From Sphingobacterium sp. UBA7855 (lineage in GTDB: Bacteria; Bacteroidota; Bacteroidia; Sphingobacteriales; Sphingobacteriaceae), in the NCBI GenBank assembly GCA_002500745.1, contig DLST01000010.1, forward strand, positions 522,761 through 586,760: a stretch of DNA of 64,000 nt, in the 5' to 3' direction. Made by a program: the position numbers and the translations under genes. Below the pieces are notes generated by a model. That model was not told the origin of the DNA and did no database searches. It saw nothing but the letters and a program-made list of their open reading frames with translations. Position 1 is the stretch's first letter. Each line of letters opens with the position of its first letter. Below are positions 45,520-54,818 of the stretch, one piece after another.

Positions 45520-45762
45520 CGCATTTGGTTTATAACGCTTTTCGAATTTATAGTGCTGTTTAGCCCAGTATCTAATGAGTTGTAAAGAAACCTCGATTTA
45601 AGACTTCTAATCATGCTAATTTAAAAGTTACTTTTTACTTTTAAAATAATTCCTGCAAAACATTTTTCACGTCCAATGGTTATTTTTATCGCGTGGATGG
45701 ATTTAGGCGATATAGGGGATTTTAGTCATTTATTCAAAAATTATAGAACGATTTTATCAAGT

Positions 45763-46818
45763 ATGAGTACATTTTCAATAAAGGCGTTTGGCACAAGCGC
45801 ACCAGCTGCCGAACTGCAACAGATGGCTATCGAACGGCGTGAAGCCAGTGGAAAAGATGTCGAGATTGATATCTTATTTTGTGGTGTTTGTCATTCTGAC
45901 TTACATACAGCGCGAAACGAGTGGGGTGGGACTGTTTACCCAAATGTACCCGGCCATGAAATTGTAGGACGAATTACTAAAGTTGGGGATGCTGTAACCA
46001 AGTTTAAAGTCGGTGATCTAGCTGGCGTAGGTTGTATGGTAGATAGTTGTCGAGAATGTGAAAGTTGCAAAGAAGGGCTGGAACAATATTGTGAAAATGG
46101 AAATATCCAAACATACAATGGACACGATAAACACCTCAATAAACAGACTTTTGGTGGTTATTCCGAACGCATTGTGGTGGATGAGGATTTTGTGCTCCAT
46201 ATCCCTGCAAATTTGGATCTCGCAGCAACAGCTCCTTTATTGTGTGCCGGAATTACTACCTATTCCCCGTTGAGACATTGGAATGTGGGACCGGGAAAAA
46301 AAGTTGGTATAGTTGGTATTGGCGGTTTGGGACATATGGGGGTTAAAATAGCGAAAGCGATGGGAGCTCAGGTGGTTGTGATTACAACTTCTGCTTCGAA
46401 AGTCGACGATGCCAAACGTTTAGGTGCTGATGAAGTTATCTTATCAACCGATGCACGACAAATGAAAGAGCATACGGGAACATTACATTTCATTTTAGAC
46501 TGCGTTTCGGCACAGCATGACATCAATGCCTATTTAAGTTTATTGAAGCGGGATGGTTCACTGACGCTTGTTGGTGCTCCAGAACATCCATTACCCGTCG
46601 CTCCTTTTAGTCTGATTCCAGCGCGTAAGAGCTTTTCAGGGTCGATGATCGGTGGAATTGCAGAAACGCAGGAGATGCTTGATTTTTGTGGTCAACACAA
46701 TATTATATCTGATATTGAGCTCATTAAAATTCAGGATATTAATCACGCCTACGACAGGTTACTGAAAAGTGATGTTAAATATAGGTTTGTTATCGATATG
46801 GCAAGTCTGAAAAACTAA
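45763..46818 (+). CDS. Zinc-dependent NAD(P) alcohol dehydrogenase (cinnamyl-alcohol-dehydrogenase/YahK type)
   Basis: Cytoplasmic medium-chain dehydrogenase of 351 residues. The ATG at 45763 (MSTFSIKAFG) is chosen, not 45676, because family members begin there. Catalytic-zinc residues are in FCGVCHSDLHTARNEWG and GHEIVG; structural-zinc cysteines are in CMVDSCRECESCKEGLEQYC; the Rossmann motif is GIGGLGHMG. The layout matches broad-range aldehyde reductases of the YahK/CAD group. Ends at a terminator. Confidence 0.95.
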   Translation: MSTFSIKAFGTSAPAAELQQMAIERREASGKDVEIDILFCGVCHSDLHTARNEWGGTVYPNVPGHEIVGRITKVGDAVTKFKVGDLAGVGCMVDSCRECESCKEGLEQYCENGNIQTYNGHDKHLNKQTFGGYSERIVVDEDFVLHIPANLDLAATAPLLCAGITTYSPLRHWNVGPGKKVGIVGIGGLGHMGVKIAKAMGAQVVVITTSASKVDDAKRLGADEVILSTDARQMKEHTGTLHFILDCVSAQHDINAYLSLLKRDGSLTLVGAPEHPLPVAPFSLIPARKSFSGSMIGGIAETQEMLDFCGQHNIISDIELIKIQDINHAYDRLLKSDVKYRFVIDMASLKN

Positions 46819-46841
46819 TCCAATACAATTTTTAAACGCTG

Positions 46842-46877
46842 AACCATCAGGCATAATATTTAATACTCCTGATGGTT
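46842..46877 (+). terminator. Terminator after the alcohol dehydrogenase
   Basis: AACCATCAGG (46842-46851) and CCTGATGGTT (46868-46877) form a 10-bp stem with a 16-base loop, followed by a short T-containing run. Confidence 0.6.
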
Positions 46878-46938
46878 TAGTTTGTCTAGTACCGAACAGT
46901 TGTTCGCTATGCTTAGGGAATGGAACATCCGTCATTTT

Positions 46939-48237
46939 ATGGAAAAAAATAAAGTTACTATATTTTGGTTTCGACGCGACTTACGCTTGGACGATAATAG
47001 CGGGCTTGCTCGCGCGCTGACGATTGGATTCCCTGTATTGCCCATATTCATATTTGATGAGGATATTTTGGAGCAATTGGAAGACAAAAGCGACCGCAGG
47101 CTTCATTACATTCATCAAGCACTAACGCATATCAATGCTTTACTGCAAAAAAGTGGAGCCTCTTTAAATACATTTTATGGTAAACCTATCGATATTTTTA
47201 GAGAATTGGCTGAAAAATTTGATGTCCAGGGAGTTTATTGTAATCGAGATTATGAGCCGAAGGCAATTCGTAGGGATAAGGAAATTTTCGAATTTTGCAA
47301 ATCGATTGAGATTCATTTCAAAGCTATAAAAGATCAGGTAATTTTCGATAAGGGAGACATTTTAAAGAATGACGGAATGCCATATACAGTGTATACACCG
47401 TATGCAAAAAAATGGCGGGAGAAACTGCGCTCCGATGATTATCGTTCCTATACTTATGGAACTGAATTCTTCTTTCAGCAAAAACAGCAGCAAATCATTC
47501 CGTTAAAACAAATGGGTTTTTTAGAAACAGACCTCATTTTTGAAGAACCGCATCTCGATGCCAGTATCATAGATCACTACGATGAAACTCGCGATTATCC
47601 AGCTTTAAAGGGTACCACCAAATTGGGGATAGCACTTCGTTTTGGAACCATTAGTGTTCGTAAATGTGTTGCATTTGCATTAAAACATAATGCAACATGG
47701 TTATCTGAATTGATCTGGCGCGAATTTTTTATGCAAATACTTTATCACTATCCCCATGTCGTTACCGAATCCTTTAGAAAGCAATACGACGCTATACCAT
47801 GGCGGAATAATGAAAAGGAATTTTTGCAATGGTGCAATGGAGAAACCGGATATCCCATGGTCGATGCAGGCATGCGACAATTGAATACTTCAGGCTATAT
47901 GCACAATCGTGTACGGATGGTGGTGGCAAGTTTTCTTTGCAAGCATTTGTTGATCGACTGGAGGTGGGGGGAGGCTTACTTCGCTCAAAAGTTAAATGAC
48001 TATGACTTGTCTGCCAACAATGGCAACTGGCAGTGGGCCGCCGGGAGTGGCTGTGACGCTGCACCCTATTTTCGGGTTTTCAATCCGGCTCTCCAAGCGG
48101 ATAGGTTTGATAAAAATCAGGAATATATAAAAAAATGGGTGCCTGATTTAGGTACTGCAGATTATTGTCAGCCTATGGTAGATCACAAAATGGCTCGCGA
48201 TAGGGCTATAAAAACCTACTCAAAGGCTTTGAAATAA
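46939..48237 (+). CDS. phrB: Deoxyribodipyrimidine photolyase (class I CPD type)
   Basis: Light-driven repair enzyme for pyrimidine dimers, 432 residues. The ATG at 46939 (MEKNKVTIFWFRRDLRLDDN) is used in preference to an upstream TTG (46882) and an ATG at 46909. The alpha/beta antenna domain at the N-terminus carries WFRRDLRL. The FAD domain shows LSELIWREFFMQIL, GETGYPMVDAGMRQL, RMVVASFLCK and the signature NNGNWQWAAGSGCDAAPYFR. Typical length for class I. It stands alone. Confidence 0.95.
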   Translation: MEKNKVTIFWFRRDLRLDDNSGLARALTIGFPVLPIFIFDEDILEQLEDKSDRRLHYIHQALTHINALLQKSGASLNTFYGKPIDIFRELAEKFDVQGVYCNRDYEPKAIRRDKEIFEFCKSIEIHFKAIKDQVIFDKGDILKNDGMPYTVYTPYAKKWREKLRSDDYRSYTYGTEFFFQQKQQQIIPLKQMGFLETDLIFEEPHLDASIIDHYDETRDYPALKGTTKLGIALRFGTISVRKCVAFALKHNATWLSELIWREFFMQILYHYPHVVTESFRKQYDAIPWRNNEKEFLQWCNGETGYPMVDAGMRQLNTSGYMHNRVRMVVASFLCKHLLIDWRWGEAYFAQKLNDYDLSANNGNWQWAAGSGCDAAPYFRVFNPALQADRFDKNQEYIKKWVPDLGTADYCQPMVDHKMARDRAIKTYSKALK

Positions 48238-48311
48238 AAATGCCAATGTCTATCCAGCACGTCGGGTTTTACTAACTGGCGAATAGGTATAGATATTGGC
48301 TTTTTATGAAT

Positions 48312-49097
48312 TTACTGATCTAAGAATTCGGCGACAAAAGCGTCAAATACCTTTGGATTTTCGGCTTGAACCCAGTGACCTGCATTAGGGATAGTTTTAA
48401 ATTCGGCATTTGGAAATTGTTCCTTGATCTTTATCCTATCTTCCGGTAATATATATCTTGATTTCTCGCCCGCCAAAAATAAAGTGGCACCGTTATATAT
48501 TCCTGATTTTATCGCTACAGTGATAAATTCAGTATATTTATTTTTTAAAACATCCAAGTTAAAGCGCCAATCTAATTTTCGATCTTCTCTGATATATACA
48601 TTCTTTAATAAAAATTGGATAACGCCAGGGTCACTTAAATATTGCTCAATCGTATCTTGCACATCTTTTCGGGTTTCTAACGTCGTGATAGCTACAGCAG
48701 ACAATGCATCGAAGATATCTTCATGGTGTGGAGGATAAGCTTTGGGTGCTATATCAGCGATAATCAGTTTTTCAATTTTTTCTGAATGGTCGATAGCAAA
48801 TTGCATGGCCACTTTTCCACCCAAAGAGTGCCCCAAAAGTACTATTTTATCAGTTCCGATAGACGCTATATAGGTAAGAAGGTCGTCTACCATCACTTCT
48901 ATTGACATGTTGTCACTGTGAAAGCTACGGCCATGGTTACGTAGATCGAGTAAATGTACCTGTCTTTTCTCCCCGAAACCACGGCCAAAGGATCCCCAGT
49001 TGTCTGCCATTCCGAATAGACCGTGAAGTACAATTAATGGCGTTCCACCATTATTCGCACCATATATTTTACTGTGTTGTAGTTCTTTCAATGTCAT
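48312..49097 (-). CDS. Alpha/beta-fold hydrolase (YbfF-like esterase)
   Basis: Cytoplasmic hydrolase of 261 residues. The oxyanion region PLIVLHGLFGMADNW, LLDLRNHGRS, nucleophile elbow LLGHSLGGKVAMQFA (catalytic Ser) and C-terminal catalytic His in AGHWVQAENP are all present. This is the YbfF or epoxide-hydrolase-like group. Substrate unknown. Confidence 0.92.
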   Translation of the reverse strand: MTLKELQHSKIYGANNGGTPLIVLHGLFGMADNWGSFGRGFGEKRQVHLLDLRNHGRSFHSDNMSIEVMVDDLLTYIASIGTDKIVLLGHSLGGKVAMQFAIDHSEKIEKLIIADIAPKAYPPHHEDIFDALSAVAITTLETRKDVQDTIEQYLSDPGVIQFLLKNVYIREDRKLDWRFNLDVLKNKYTEFITVAIKSGIYNGATLFLAGEKSRYILPEDRIKIKEQFPNAEFKTIPNAGHWVQAENPKVFDAFVAEFLDQ

Positions 49098-49332
49098 GAT
49101 AGCTCCAATTTCAAATTTTCATTTGTATGCGATGAGTATATGTAGCGAATTTAGCTTTTGTTGCTGAATTTTTAAGCCAAATTTTGTAAAACATTTATGC
49201 CGCGAGTAGTCGATTCCATGTTAGTAGTATTGCCACTACGTGAGATTTCGGAAGGAATGTCCGGCCACATATTCTTTACCCTTCAGTAAAGCAAAAGGTG
49301 GAATGTTTACAATGGAAATAAAAAATTTTTTT

Positions 49333-49354
49333 AAAAGTGATTTTCATCACTTTT
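49333..49354 (+). terminator. Terminator-like hairpin in an intergenic region
   Basis: AAAAGTGAT (49333-49341) and ATCACTTTT (49346-49354), loop 4, followed by TTCTTG. No plus-strand gene precedes it. On the minus strand its A-rich side also gives a T-run, so it could instead end a minus-strand transcript. Confidence 0.5.
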
Positions 49355-49450
49355 TTCTTGAAAAGTAAAATCTATCTTTACTACAGTAGCACTTAAACGA
49401 TATTGTTGAACTTGCTATTAATAATTTTAGCCATAAAAAATATATTATTT

Positions 49451-49487
49451 GGGGGTTTTCTCATACGAGAAGCCCCTAATTTTTTTA
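49451..49487 (+). terminator. Second terminator-like hairpin
   Basis: GGGGTTTTCTC and GAGAAGCCCC pair with one bulge around a short ATAC loop (49452-49476), followed on the plus strand by TAATTTTTTT. No plus-strand gene precedes it in this gap. Confidence 0.55.
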
Positions 49488-49617
49488 TAATCGCTCAGGT
49501 TCTGCTGAGTGTCTATGAACTATTGATAGGCTAAATTCTTGGTGAGAAGAAATGAGCCATTTTAGTCGCTTTCAATAAATTATTTAAAATGGTTTAACAG
49601 TATCTAGCTATTGCGCA

Positions 49618-50379
49618 CTAAAAAAATGCATTTTCTGCCGTTAATATAATAGGAGAGCCATCAGTAATCAGAATCGTGTGTTCATGCTGGGCCATGAACC
49701 CGCCCTTATCGCCAACCATTGTCCAGCCGTCACTGAGTTCAGTCGCGTACGTAGAAGCTGTTGAGATAAAGGTTTCAATAGCAACCACAGTGTTTTTACG
49801 AAATCTGCGTTGATCGAAGCGATTTTTATAATTCAGCAATTCATTAGGCTCTTCGTGCAGACTTTTTCCCACACCATGTCCACCAAGATTTTTGATAACT
49901 TTATAACCTCTTTTTTTAGCTTCATTTTCAATAAGATGTCCAATGTCTGCTATTTTTACGCCGCCTCGAATGTTACTTATTGCCTTTTGAAGAATTTCTT
50001 TGGACGCTGTTACTAATTTTTCATGTTGATGTATATCTTTTCCGATAACAAAGGAACATCCATTATCAGCCCAATAGCCGGCAAGCTCTGCAGATACATC
50101 AATATTAATCAAATCACCCTCTTGCAGTATCCTTTCCGCATGCGGTACTCCGTGACAAAATTCGTTGTTTATACTAATACAGGTATAGCCAGGAAATCCA
50201 TACGTAAGTGCTGGAGCAGAATTTGCACCCATGCTTTGTAATATTTCGGCTCCATATTCGTCAAGCTCTTTCGTAGACATTCCCACTTGAGCATATTCTA
50301 TCATGGATTTTAACGTCTTTGCAACAGCATTGCTCGCTTTTTGCATGCCTGTTAATTCGGTTTCATTCGTTATGGACAT
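49618..50379 (-). CDS. map: Type I methionine aminopeptidase
   Basis: Cytoplasmic metalloprotease that removes the initiator Met, 253 residues, near the family length. The pita-bread-fold motifs are present: NNEFCHGVPHAERILQEGD, IDVSAELAGYWADNGC with metal-ligand Asp residues, GGHGVGKSLHEEPNE and a C-terminal EHTILIT. The gene is divergent from the nitroreductase across 260 bases. Many Bacteroidota carry two map genes; whether this one is the essential copy is not decided here. Confidence 0.94.
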   Translation of the reverse strand: MSITNETELTGMQKASNAVAKTLKSMIEYAQVGMSTKELDEYGAEILQSMGANSAPALTYGFPGYTCISINNEFCHGVPHAERILQEGDLINIDVSAELAGYWADNGCSFVIGKDIHQHEKLVTASKEILQKAISNIRGGVKIADIGHLIENEAKKRGYKVIKNLGGHGVGKSLHEEPNELLNYKNRFDQRRFRKNTVVAIETFISTASTYATELSDGWTMVGDKGGFMAQHEHTILITDGSPIILTAENAFF

Positions 50380-50639
50380 CGCTACTATTTATTGTGAAGC
50401 ATGTAAAATCTGTTTCCACACCATGTGGTTCTATTGGAATATAAACCGATATGAAGTTCTTAATTTAATTCGATTAAAACTGCGATTTAATTCCGATAAA
50501 AGCAAATATACGACAATTAAATAACGAAAATTAGTCAACAGTTTCACCCCCTGATTTTTGATATTTAGACATTTGATTTTTTATGTATCTTTACATAACT
50601 TTTAATGAGTTGCTATCGATCATTTAAATTAGAACAAAA

Positions 50640-51275
50640 ATGGCGTTATTAGATAATCTGGAGTGGCGCTATGCCACAAAAAAATACGATCCTTCGAAAA
50701 AGGTCGCTCAACAAGATGTAGACAAGATTTTGGAAGCTGCGCGAATGGCTCCCAGTTCCTCTGGGCTTCAGCAGTTTCGTGTAATCGTGATTAAAAATCA
50801 GGAATTAAAAGAAAAAATAGTACCCATAGCCTGGGGACAGCAGATTGTTGCTGATAGTTCGCATTTGCTGGTATTTGCAGGGTGGGATAAATATACGGAC
50901 GATCGAATTGATAGTACTTTTGACCAAATGAATGCATCACGTGGTTTACCACTTGATACAACAGATGAATATAAGAATAACTTAAAAGCACAATTGGCGA
51001 CTTTTACCGAAGAGCAGCAGGCTGCACATGCGGCAAAACAAGCTTACATTGCTTTTGGTTTGGCAATTGCACAAGCGGCAGAACTAGGTATTGATGCCAC
51101 ACCAATGGAAGGTTTTTCAAATGTGGAGTTGGATCAATTGCTAGGATTGGACAAACTTGGATTGAAGAGCGCGACCATGCTCCCTTTGGGATATCGTATG
51201 GAAGGGGAAGATTGGTTGTTGAAATTGAAAAAGTTTAGACTTCCAAAAGAAGAATTTTTGATCGAACTCGCCTAG
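50640..51275 (+). CDS. NAD(P)H-dependent FMN nitroreductase family protein (NfsB-like)
   Basis: Cytoplasmic flavoprotein of 211 residues. It opens LEWRYATKKYDPSKKV, then ILEAARMAPSSSGLQQFRVIVI with FMN-phosphate-contact Ser residues; later PMEGFSNVELDQLLGL and LPLGYRMEGED are family landmarks. It probably reduces quinones, nitroaromatics or flavins. Ends at a strong terminator. Confidence 0.93.
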   Translation: MALLDNLEWRYATKKYDPSKKVAQQDVDKILEAARMAPSSSGLQQFRVIVIKNQELKEKIVPIAWGQQIVADSSHLLVFAGWDKYTDDRIDSTFDQMNASRGLPLDTTDEYKNNLKAQLATFTEEQQAAHAAKQAYIAFGLAIAQAAELGIDATPMEGFSNVELDQLLGLDKLGLKSATMLPLGYRMEGEDWLLKLKKFRLPKEEFLIELA

Positions 51276-51678
51276 GCAGTCGCTTTAGCATACTAAAAAG
51301 CGTTTCAATTAATTTTTGAAACGCTTTTTTTTCGCTCTAAATGCTATTGAGATTGATAAGCAGTGCGATTGAGTATCGTGCAGACATTTTTAGGCTCACT
51401 ATTGTCCAACGGCTAAAATAATTCTAATTTTCCAACGTAATTGCCTTTAAGCGAATGCAAAGTGATTATAGGTAGAGGATAAACTTGCATTCAAAAGTGT
51501 TTAGAAGAAAAGGGCGTATATTTGTTGAAACACTGCCGGTAACTCCTGCGGAGCACAATTTATTAAAATCATGAAGGATTTGGTTGCTATGCCTTAATAA
51601 ATTTCAGCGTACAGTTGAATGTCCAATTTTTCGCTGGGTCTATACACGATAGCTTTTGCAATAATTAACAACTCATGT
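51276..51678. other. Gap with a terminator and nothing else recognised
   Basis: About 400 bases between the convergent nitroreductase and GH125 genes. Apart from the terminator at 51295-51329 no gene or repeat was identified. Confidence 0.4.
51295..51329 (+). terminator. Terminator after the nitroreductase
   Basis: A perfect 14-bp stem (AAAAAGCGTTTCAA at 51295-51308, complement at 51316-51329), loop 7, with a continuing T-run. Confidence 0.9.
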
Positions 51679-52980
51679 TTATCTTTTTGCTTCTATATTT
51701 TCCAGTAATTCGATAGCATCGTAAAGCACGCCTGCTTCACCTCTAAAAGTTCCAGAGCCCTCTGGTTTGTTATCTTTTGTGTACCATTCATAAAATCCTT
51801 TGTTTTTGATAACACGGGCAAGCATCGGCTGTATTTGCGCATAAGCTTCCTGTTGAAAGCCATTTTTAATGAGCTGCTGAATCATACGCCCACCGAACCA
51901 GGTCCAGTCCCCACCATTTTGATAACCGTAAGGATACATGCCTTTGTTCTTAAACGAGCCTGTCGGATAAGTTGGGTAAACAGTAAGTCCAATTGTTGCT
52001 GCACCAGCGTCCTTTACATTTTTAATCATTTTATCCAATGAAACTTTTATTTGCTCTTTGCTGAGCAATTTAGCCTCAATAGCGATAGCTGTTCCGCCAT
52101 GATAATAGATTTGATTTTCATCAAAATCAGCCGAAAATGGAGAGCCTTTGATATAAATATGGGGAATAAACTTCTGGTTCTTTTCATCCCAAAGGTGTTT
52201 CATGGTATTACTTGCTATGGAAGCTCTGATTTTTTTCCATTTTTCTTTTTTCTCAGGGAAAAGATCCATGTAATTGTCAAGCGCTATCAAAAACATTGCA
52301 TTGTCGTAGATGTCCAAAGCAATATGCGAATTTTCATCGAGATGGACACCCCAATCGTGTTCAGGTTGAACGTCACCCCAATCAACCGTAGTTGCGCCCC
52401 AAAGTAAACCATAAGTAGCATTATAACGTTTGTCCAATAAAAATTGTAAAGCATGTTCCATGCGATCCTTTACAGTTGCATCACCAAATTTTTCATTTAG
52501 AAAAGCCTTGTCTTTAGTTGCAACGATATATTTGTGTACCGCTTGAATTAAAGAAGATTCCTGGTCTGTTTCAACCGTGTTTTTATGTGCAGCATAATCA
52601 GGAGCCAAGGTGCTGGTGATTGTGTAATAGTCCGATACGCTATTTTTTAAGCTGGACTTTTTGACAAAACCATCGGCAATATTACCATCAGAACCTTGTA
52701 GCTTAAAGAACAAAGCCAGTTGATCTTTGATCTGTTCATGGGGATGTACTTTTGTTGCTAAGGTGATAAATGTATTGTAGTCTCTAATCCATACCTCACT
52801 GTATCCATCCCCCGCATTGAATCCGCTTTTGATGATGTTCGTAGCCATATCTTTGACAATATGGAAGCTGCTATCTTTTTGGATGCTGTCTTGTAAATTG
52901 TTCGTAGAAACTTTACCACCAGCATGTTGGCAGGACAGTAATAGGAGCGATGAAGATAATGCAAAAAATATAGTTCTCAT
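51679..52980 (-). CDS. GH125 exo-alpha-1,6-mannosidase lipoprotein (copy 1)
   Basis: Glycoside hydrolase family 125, an inverting exo-alpha-1,6-mannosidase, here a 433-residue lipoprotein (signal ending LLLLSC, Cys17). Family landmarks are SEVWIRDYNTFITLATKV, VETDQESSLIQAVHKYI, WGATTVDWGDVQPE, NQIYYHGGTAIAIEAKL and GGDWTWFGGRMIQQLIKNG. It is the third gene of an operon with an MFS transporter and a phosphomannose-isomerase-like gene. It is a paralogue of copy 2 at 57061-58392, which has a different signal peptide. Likely anchored in the periplasm or at the outer membrane. Confidence 0.93.
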   Translation of the reverse strand: MRTIFFALSSSLLLLSCQHAGGKVSTNNLQDSIQKDSSFHIVKDMATNIIKSGFNAGDGYSEVWIRDYNTFITLATKVHPHEQIKDQLALFFKLQGSDGNIADGFVKKSSLKNSVSDYYTITSTLAPDYAAHKNTVETDQESSLIQAVHKYIVATKDKAFLNEKFGDATVKDRMEHALQFLLDKRYNATYGLLWGATTVDWGDVQPEHDWGVHLDENSHIALDIYDNAMFLIALDNYMDLFPEKKEKWKKIRASIASNTMKHLWDEKNQKFIPHIYIKGSPFSADFDENQIYYHGGTAIAIEAKLLSKEQIKVSLDKMIKNVKDAGAATIGLTVYPTYPTGSFKNKGMYPYGYQNGGDWTWFGGRMIQQLIKNGFQQEAYAQIQPMLARVIKNKGFYEWYTKDNKPEGSGTFRGEAGVLYDAIELLENIEAKR

Positions 52981-53010
52981 TGTGCTGTTTGTTTATAATA
53001 AATGGTTTGA

Positions 53011-54765
53011 TTAACATTTGGATTCTTTTACAAAAGATTGGATAACCTTTGCCTTACCGTTTCCTAAATTACGCAATGTATAGGACCCAGCAGCAGCAGG
53101 AACGGCAAAAGTCTCGGCATAATGGAAGACCCTCTTCATGCCATTTGCTGTCGTGAGCTCAATTGCCTCACCCTCGACAAGCATCATGATATGGCATTGT
53201 CCCCGCGTTTCAATCGAAACATCCTGATCGAATTCGTATCTAAAAACATCGTAGAAATGATCTTCATGCGTTGGCAAATGTATTCTTGTTGTTTGCGCAT
53301 CAAGGATTTTTTCACTGGGCTGAGCTAGCAGTGTGTTTTTTACGACATCACCTTTCCGGCTAAAATTGAGGTTAGCGAATGCTCTATCAATATTTAATGG
53401 ACGTGGTTTCCCATCTAAATCGGGACGCACCCAGTCGTACATTTTAAAGGTATAATTATAAGGTGTTGCACTGATTTCGAGCACGAGATTGTTCACGCCG
53501 GAAGAATGTACGGTACCATGTGGAATCAAATATAACTGGTGTTTCTTGGATTCGAATTTTTGAACGTATTGCTCGATATCCATCGCTATTCCGCTATGGA
53601 AGCTCTCTTCTAAAGCTGAGCGAAATTTGTCTGTATCAATGGATTGCTGAAAGCCTAGATACACTTGCGCATCCTCTTTTCTATCAACGATATAATATGA
53701 TTCGTCCTGAGTGAAGTTTTCTCCAAATTCTGCTTTTGCATAAGCTGGACTGGGGTGGCATTGAATGGATAGGTTGCCGCCATCAAAGGTATCCAGGAAA
53801 TTGAAGCGTATTGGAAATTCAACATCGAAACGTTGCTGTGCATGACCGAGTACATTGGCACTTTCTTGAAACATCAATTGATCGAATGAAATTTCGAGAG
53901 TATGTCCATCCGCTTCGAGCAAAATACCATTTTCGGGGACAATCATTTCGAAGGACCACGCATAGTTTTTGACATCCTGATCGATACCTGTAAGGTGCTC
54001 TTTCATCCACTGTCCACCCCATACTCCGGGTTCAAAAGTTGGTCGTACGCGGAAGTAACTTTGGGACATGGTTTGCAATGTATCGCGTAGATCCTTCCCC
54101 GTAATCCATGGTAAGCTGTGGGACGATTGTTGATCGGCAAGAATTTCGACACGGGACAAGATGGATCTTTTATGTCTATTCAATATTTCCCAGTCGACAA
54201 AATAGTAACGTTTGTAGGTTTCCTTTTGATTGGTTTGTGTTGAACAGCCTAAATTTAAAGCTGCGCCCACACGCATGCGTTGAATAAGCACATTTTTGGG
54301 CAGATCAATATACATCAGCTGACTAGACGTATCGACTAATGATGCTCCAGGACCATAAAAGATGGTATACTCACCTTGTTTGGAATCGGAGCTCGCTCGT
54401 ATTGTTTGAAAATCTGTTAGCTTTTTAGTATCAAAGTATTCAATGAGCGGAATCCCGGCCTTTTTTCCGAACAATGGGTCATTGCCGCCTAGGTAGGGGG
54501 AGACAATATCCTGGATGGCTGATTCCGATTTTAAAGCAGAATCCATCGTAATAAATCGTGCGGCTACGCCCTGTTTTTCAAATTCTTGCTTCAGGCTAGG
54601 GATGATTGTGCCCCAGTTAACACCTACAAAACCATCAATGCTATGTATATTATGTGTAATGAGATGTGCAACAAGATCCGTGTAAGAATTTGATAAGGAT
54701 CCTTGAACTGGAAACGTCGGCGCGATTTCGTACTGAAAAGGTTTTGTTTGAGTATTAGAATACAT
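53011..54765 (-). CDS. Mannose-6-phosphate-isomerase-like protein with extra N-terminal domain
   Basis: A 584-residue cytoplasmic protein. The C-terminal 370 residues resemble class I phosphomannose isomerase (cupin): QSYFRVRPTFEPGVWGGQWM, FPIRFNFLDTFDGGNLSIQCHP, LYLIPHGTVHSSG and a late GQCHIMMLVEG. The N-terminal 200 residues are not part of normal ManA. They contain SIDGFVGVNWGTIIPSL, laid out like the P-loop of a uridine-kinase-type fold but without GK[ST], and later YYFVDWEILNRH. A degenerate kinase-like domain is inferred. Its place after the MFS gene and before GH125 links it to mannose use. Confidence 0.82.
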   Translation of the reverse strand: MYSNTQTKPFQYEIAPTFPVQGSLSNSYTDLVAHLITHNIHSIDGFVGVNWGTIIPSLKQEFEKQGVAARFITMDSALKSESAIQDIVSPYLGGNDPLFGKKAGIPLIEYFDTKKLTDFQTIRASSDSKQGEYTIFYGPGASLVDTSSQLMYIDLPKNVLIQRMRVGAALNLGCSTQTNQKETYKRYYFVDWEILNRHKRSILSRVEILADQQSSHSLPWITGKDLRDTLQTMSQSYFRVRPTFEPGVWGGQWMKEHLTGIDQDVKNYAWSFEMIVPENGILLEADGHTLEISFDQLMFQESANVLGHAQQRFDVEFPIRFNFLDTFDGGNLSIQCHPSPAYAKAEFGENFTQDESYYIVDRKEDAQVYLGFQQSIDTDKFRSALEESFHSGIAMDIEQYVQKFESKKHQLYLIPHGTVHSSGVNNLVLEISATPYNYTFKMYDWVRPDLDGKPRPLNIDRAFANLNFSRKGDVVKNTLLAQPSEKILDAQTTRIHLPTHEDHFYDVFRYEFDQDVSIETRGQCHIMMLVEGEAIELTTANGMKRVFHYAETFAVPAAAGSYTLRNLGNGKAKVIQSFVKESKC

Positions 54766-54818
54766 ATTGATGTAATTTTTTATTGCAAATGAATGATGTT
54801 GGAATAAATAGCTTTTGC

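Larger units (their letters stand above)
49098..49617. other. Gap holding two plus-strand hairpins
   Basis: About 520 bases with no open frame of note. Two hairpins with T-rich tails on the plus strand are present (listed separately) although no plus-strand gene lies within it. Confidence 0.4.

Noticed and set aside
48242..48300. Possible terminator after photolyase
   Set aside because: GCCAATGTCTAT/ATAGATATTGGC pair only around a 35-base loop with one mismatch; too weak to call.
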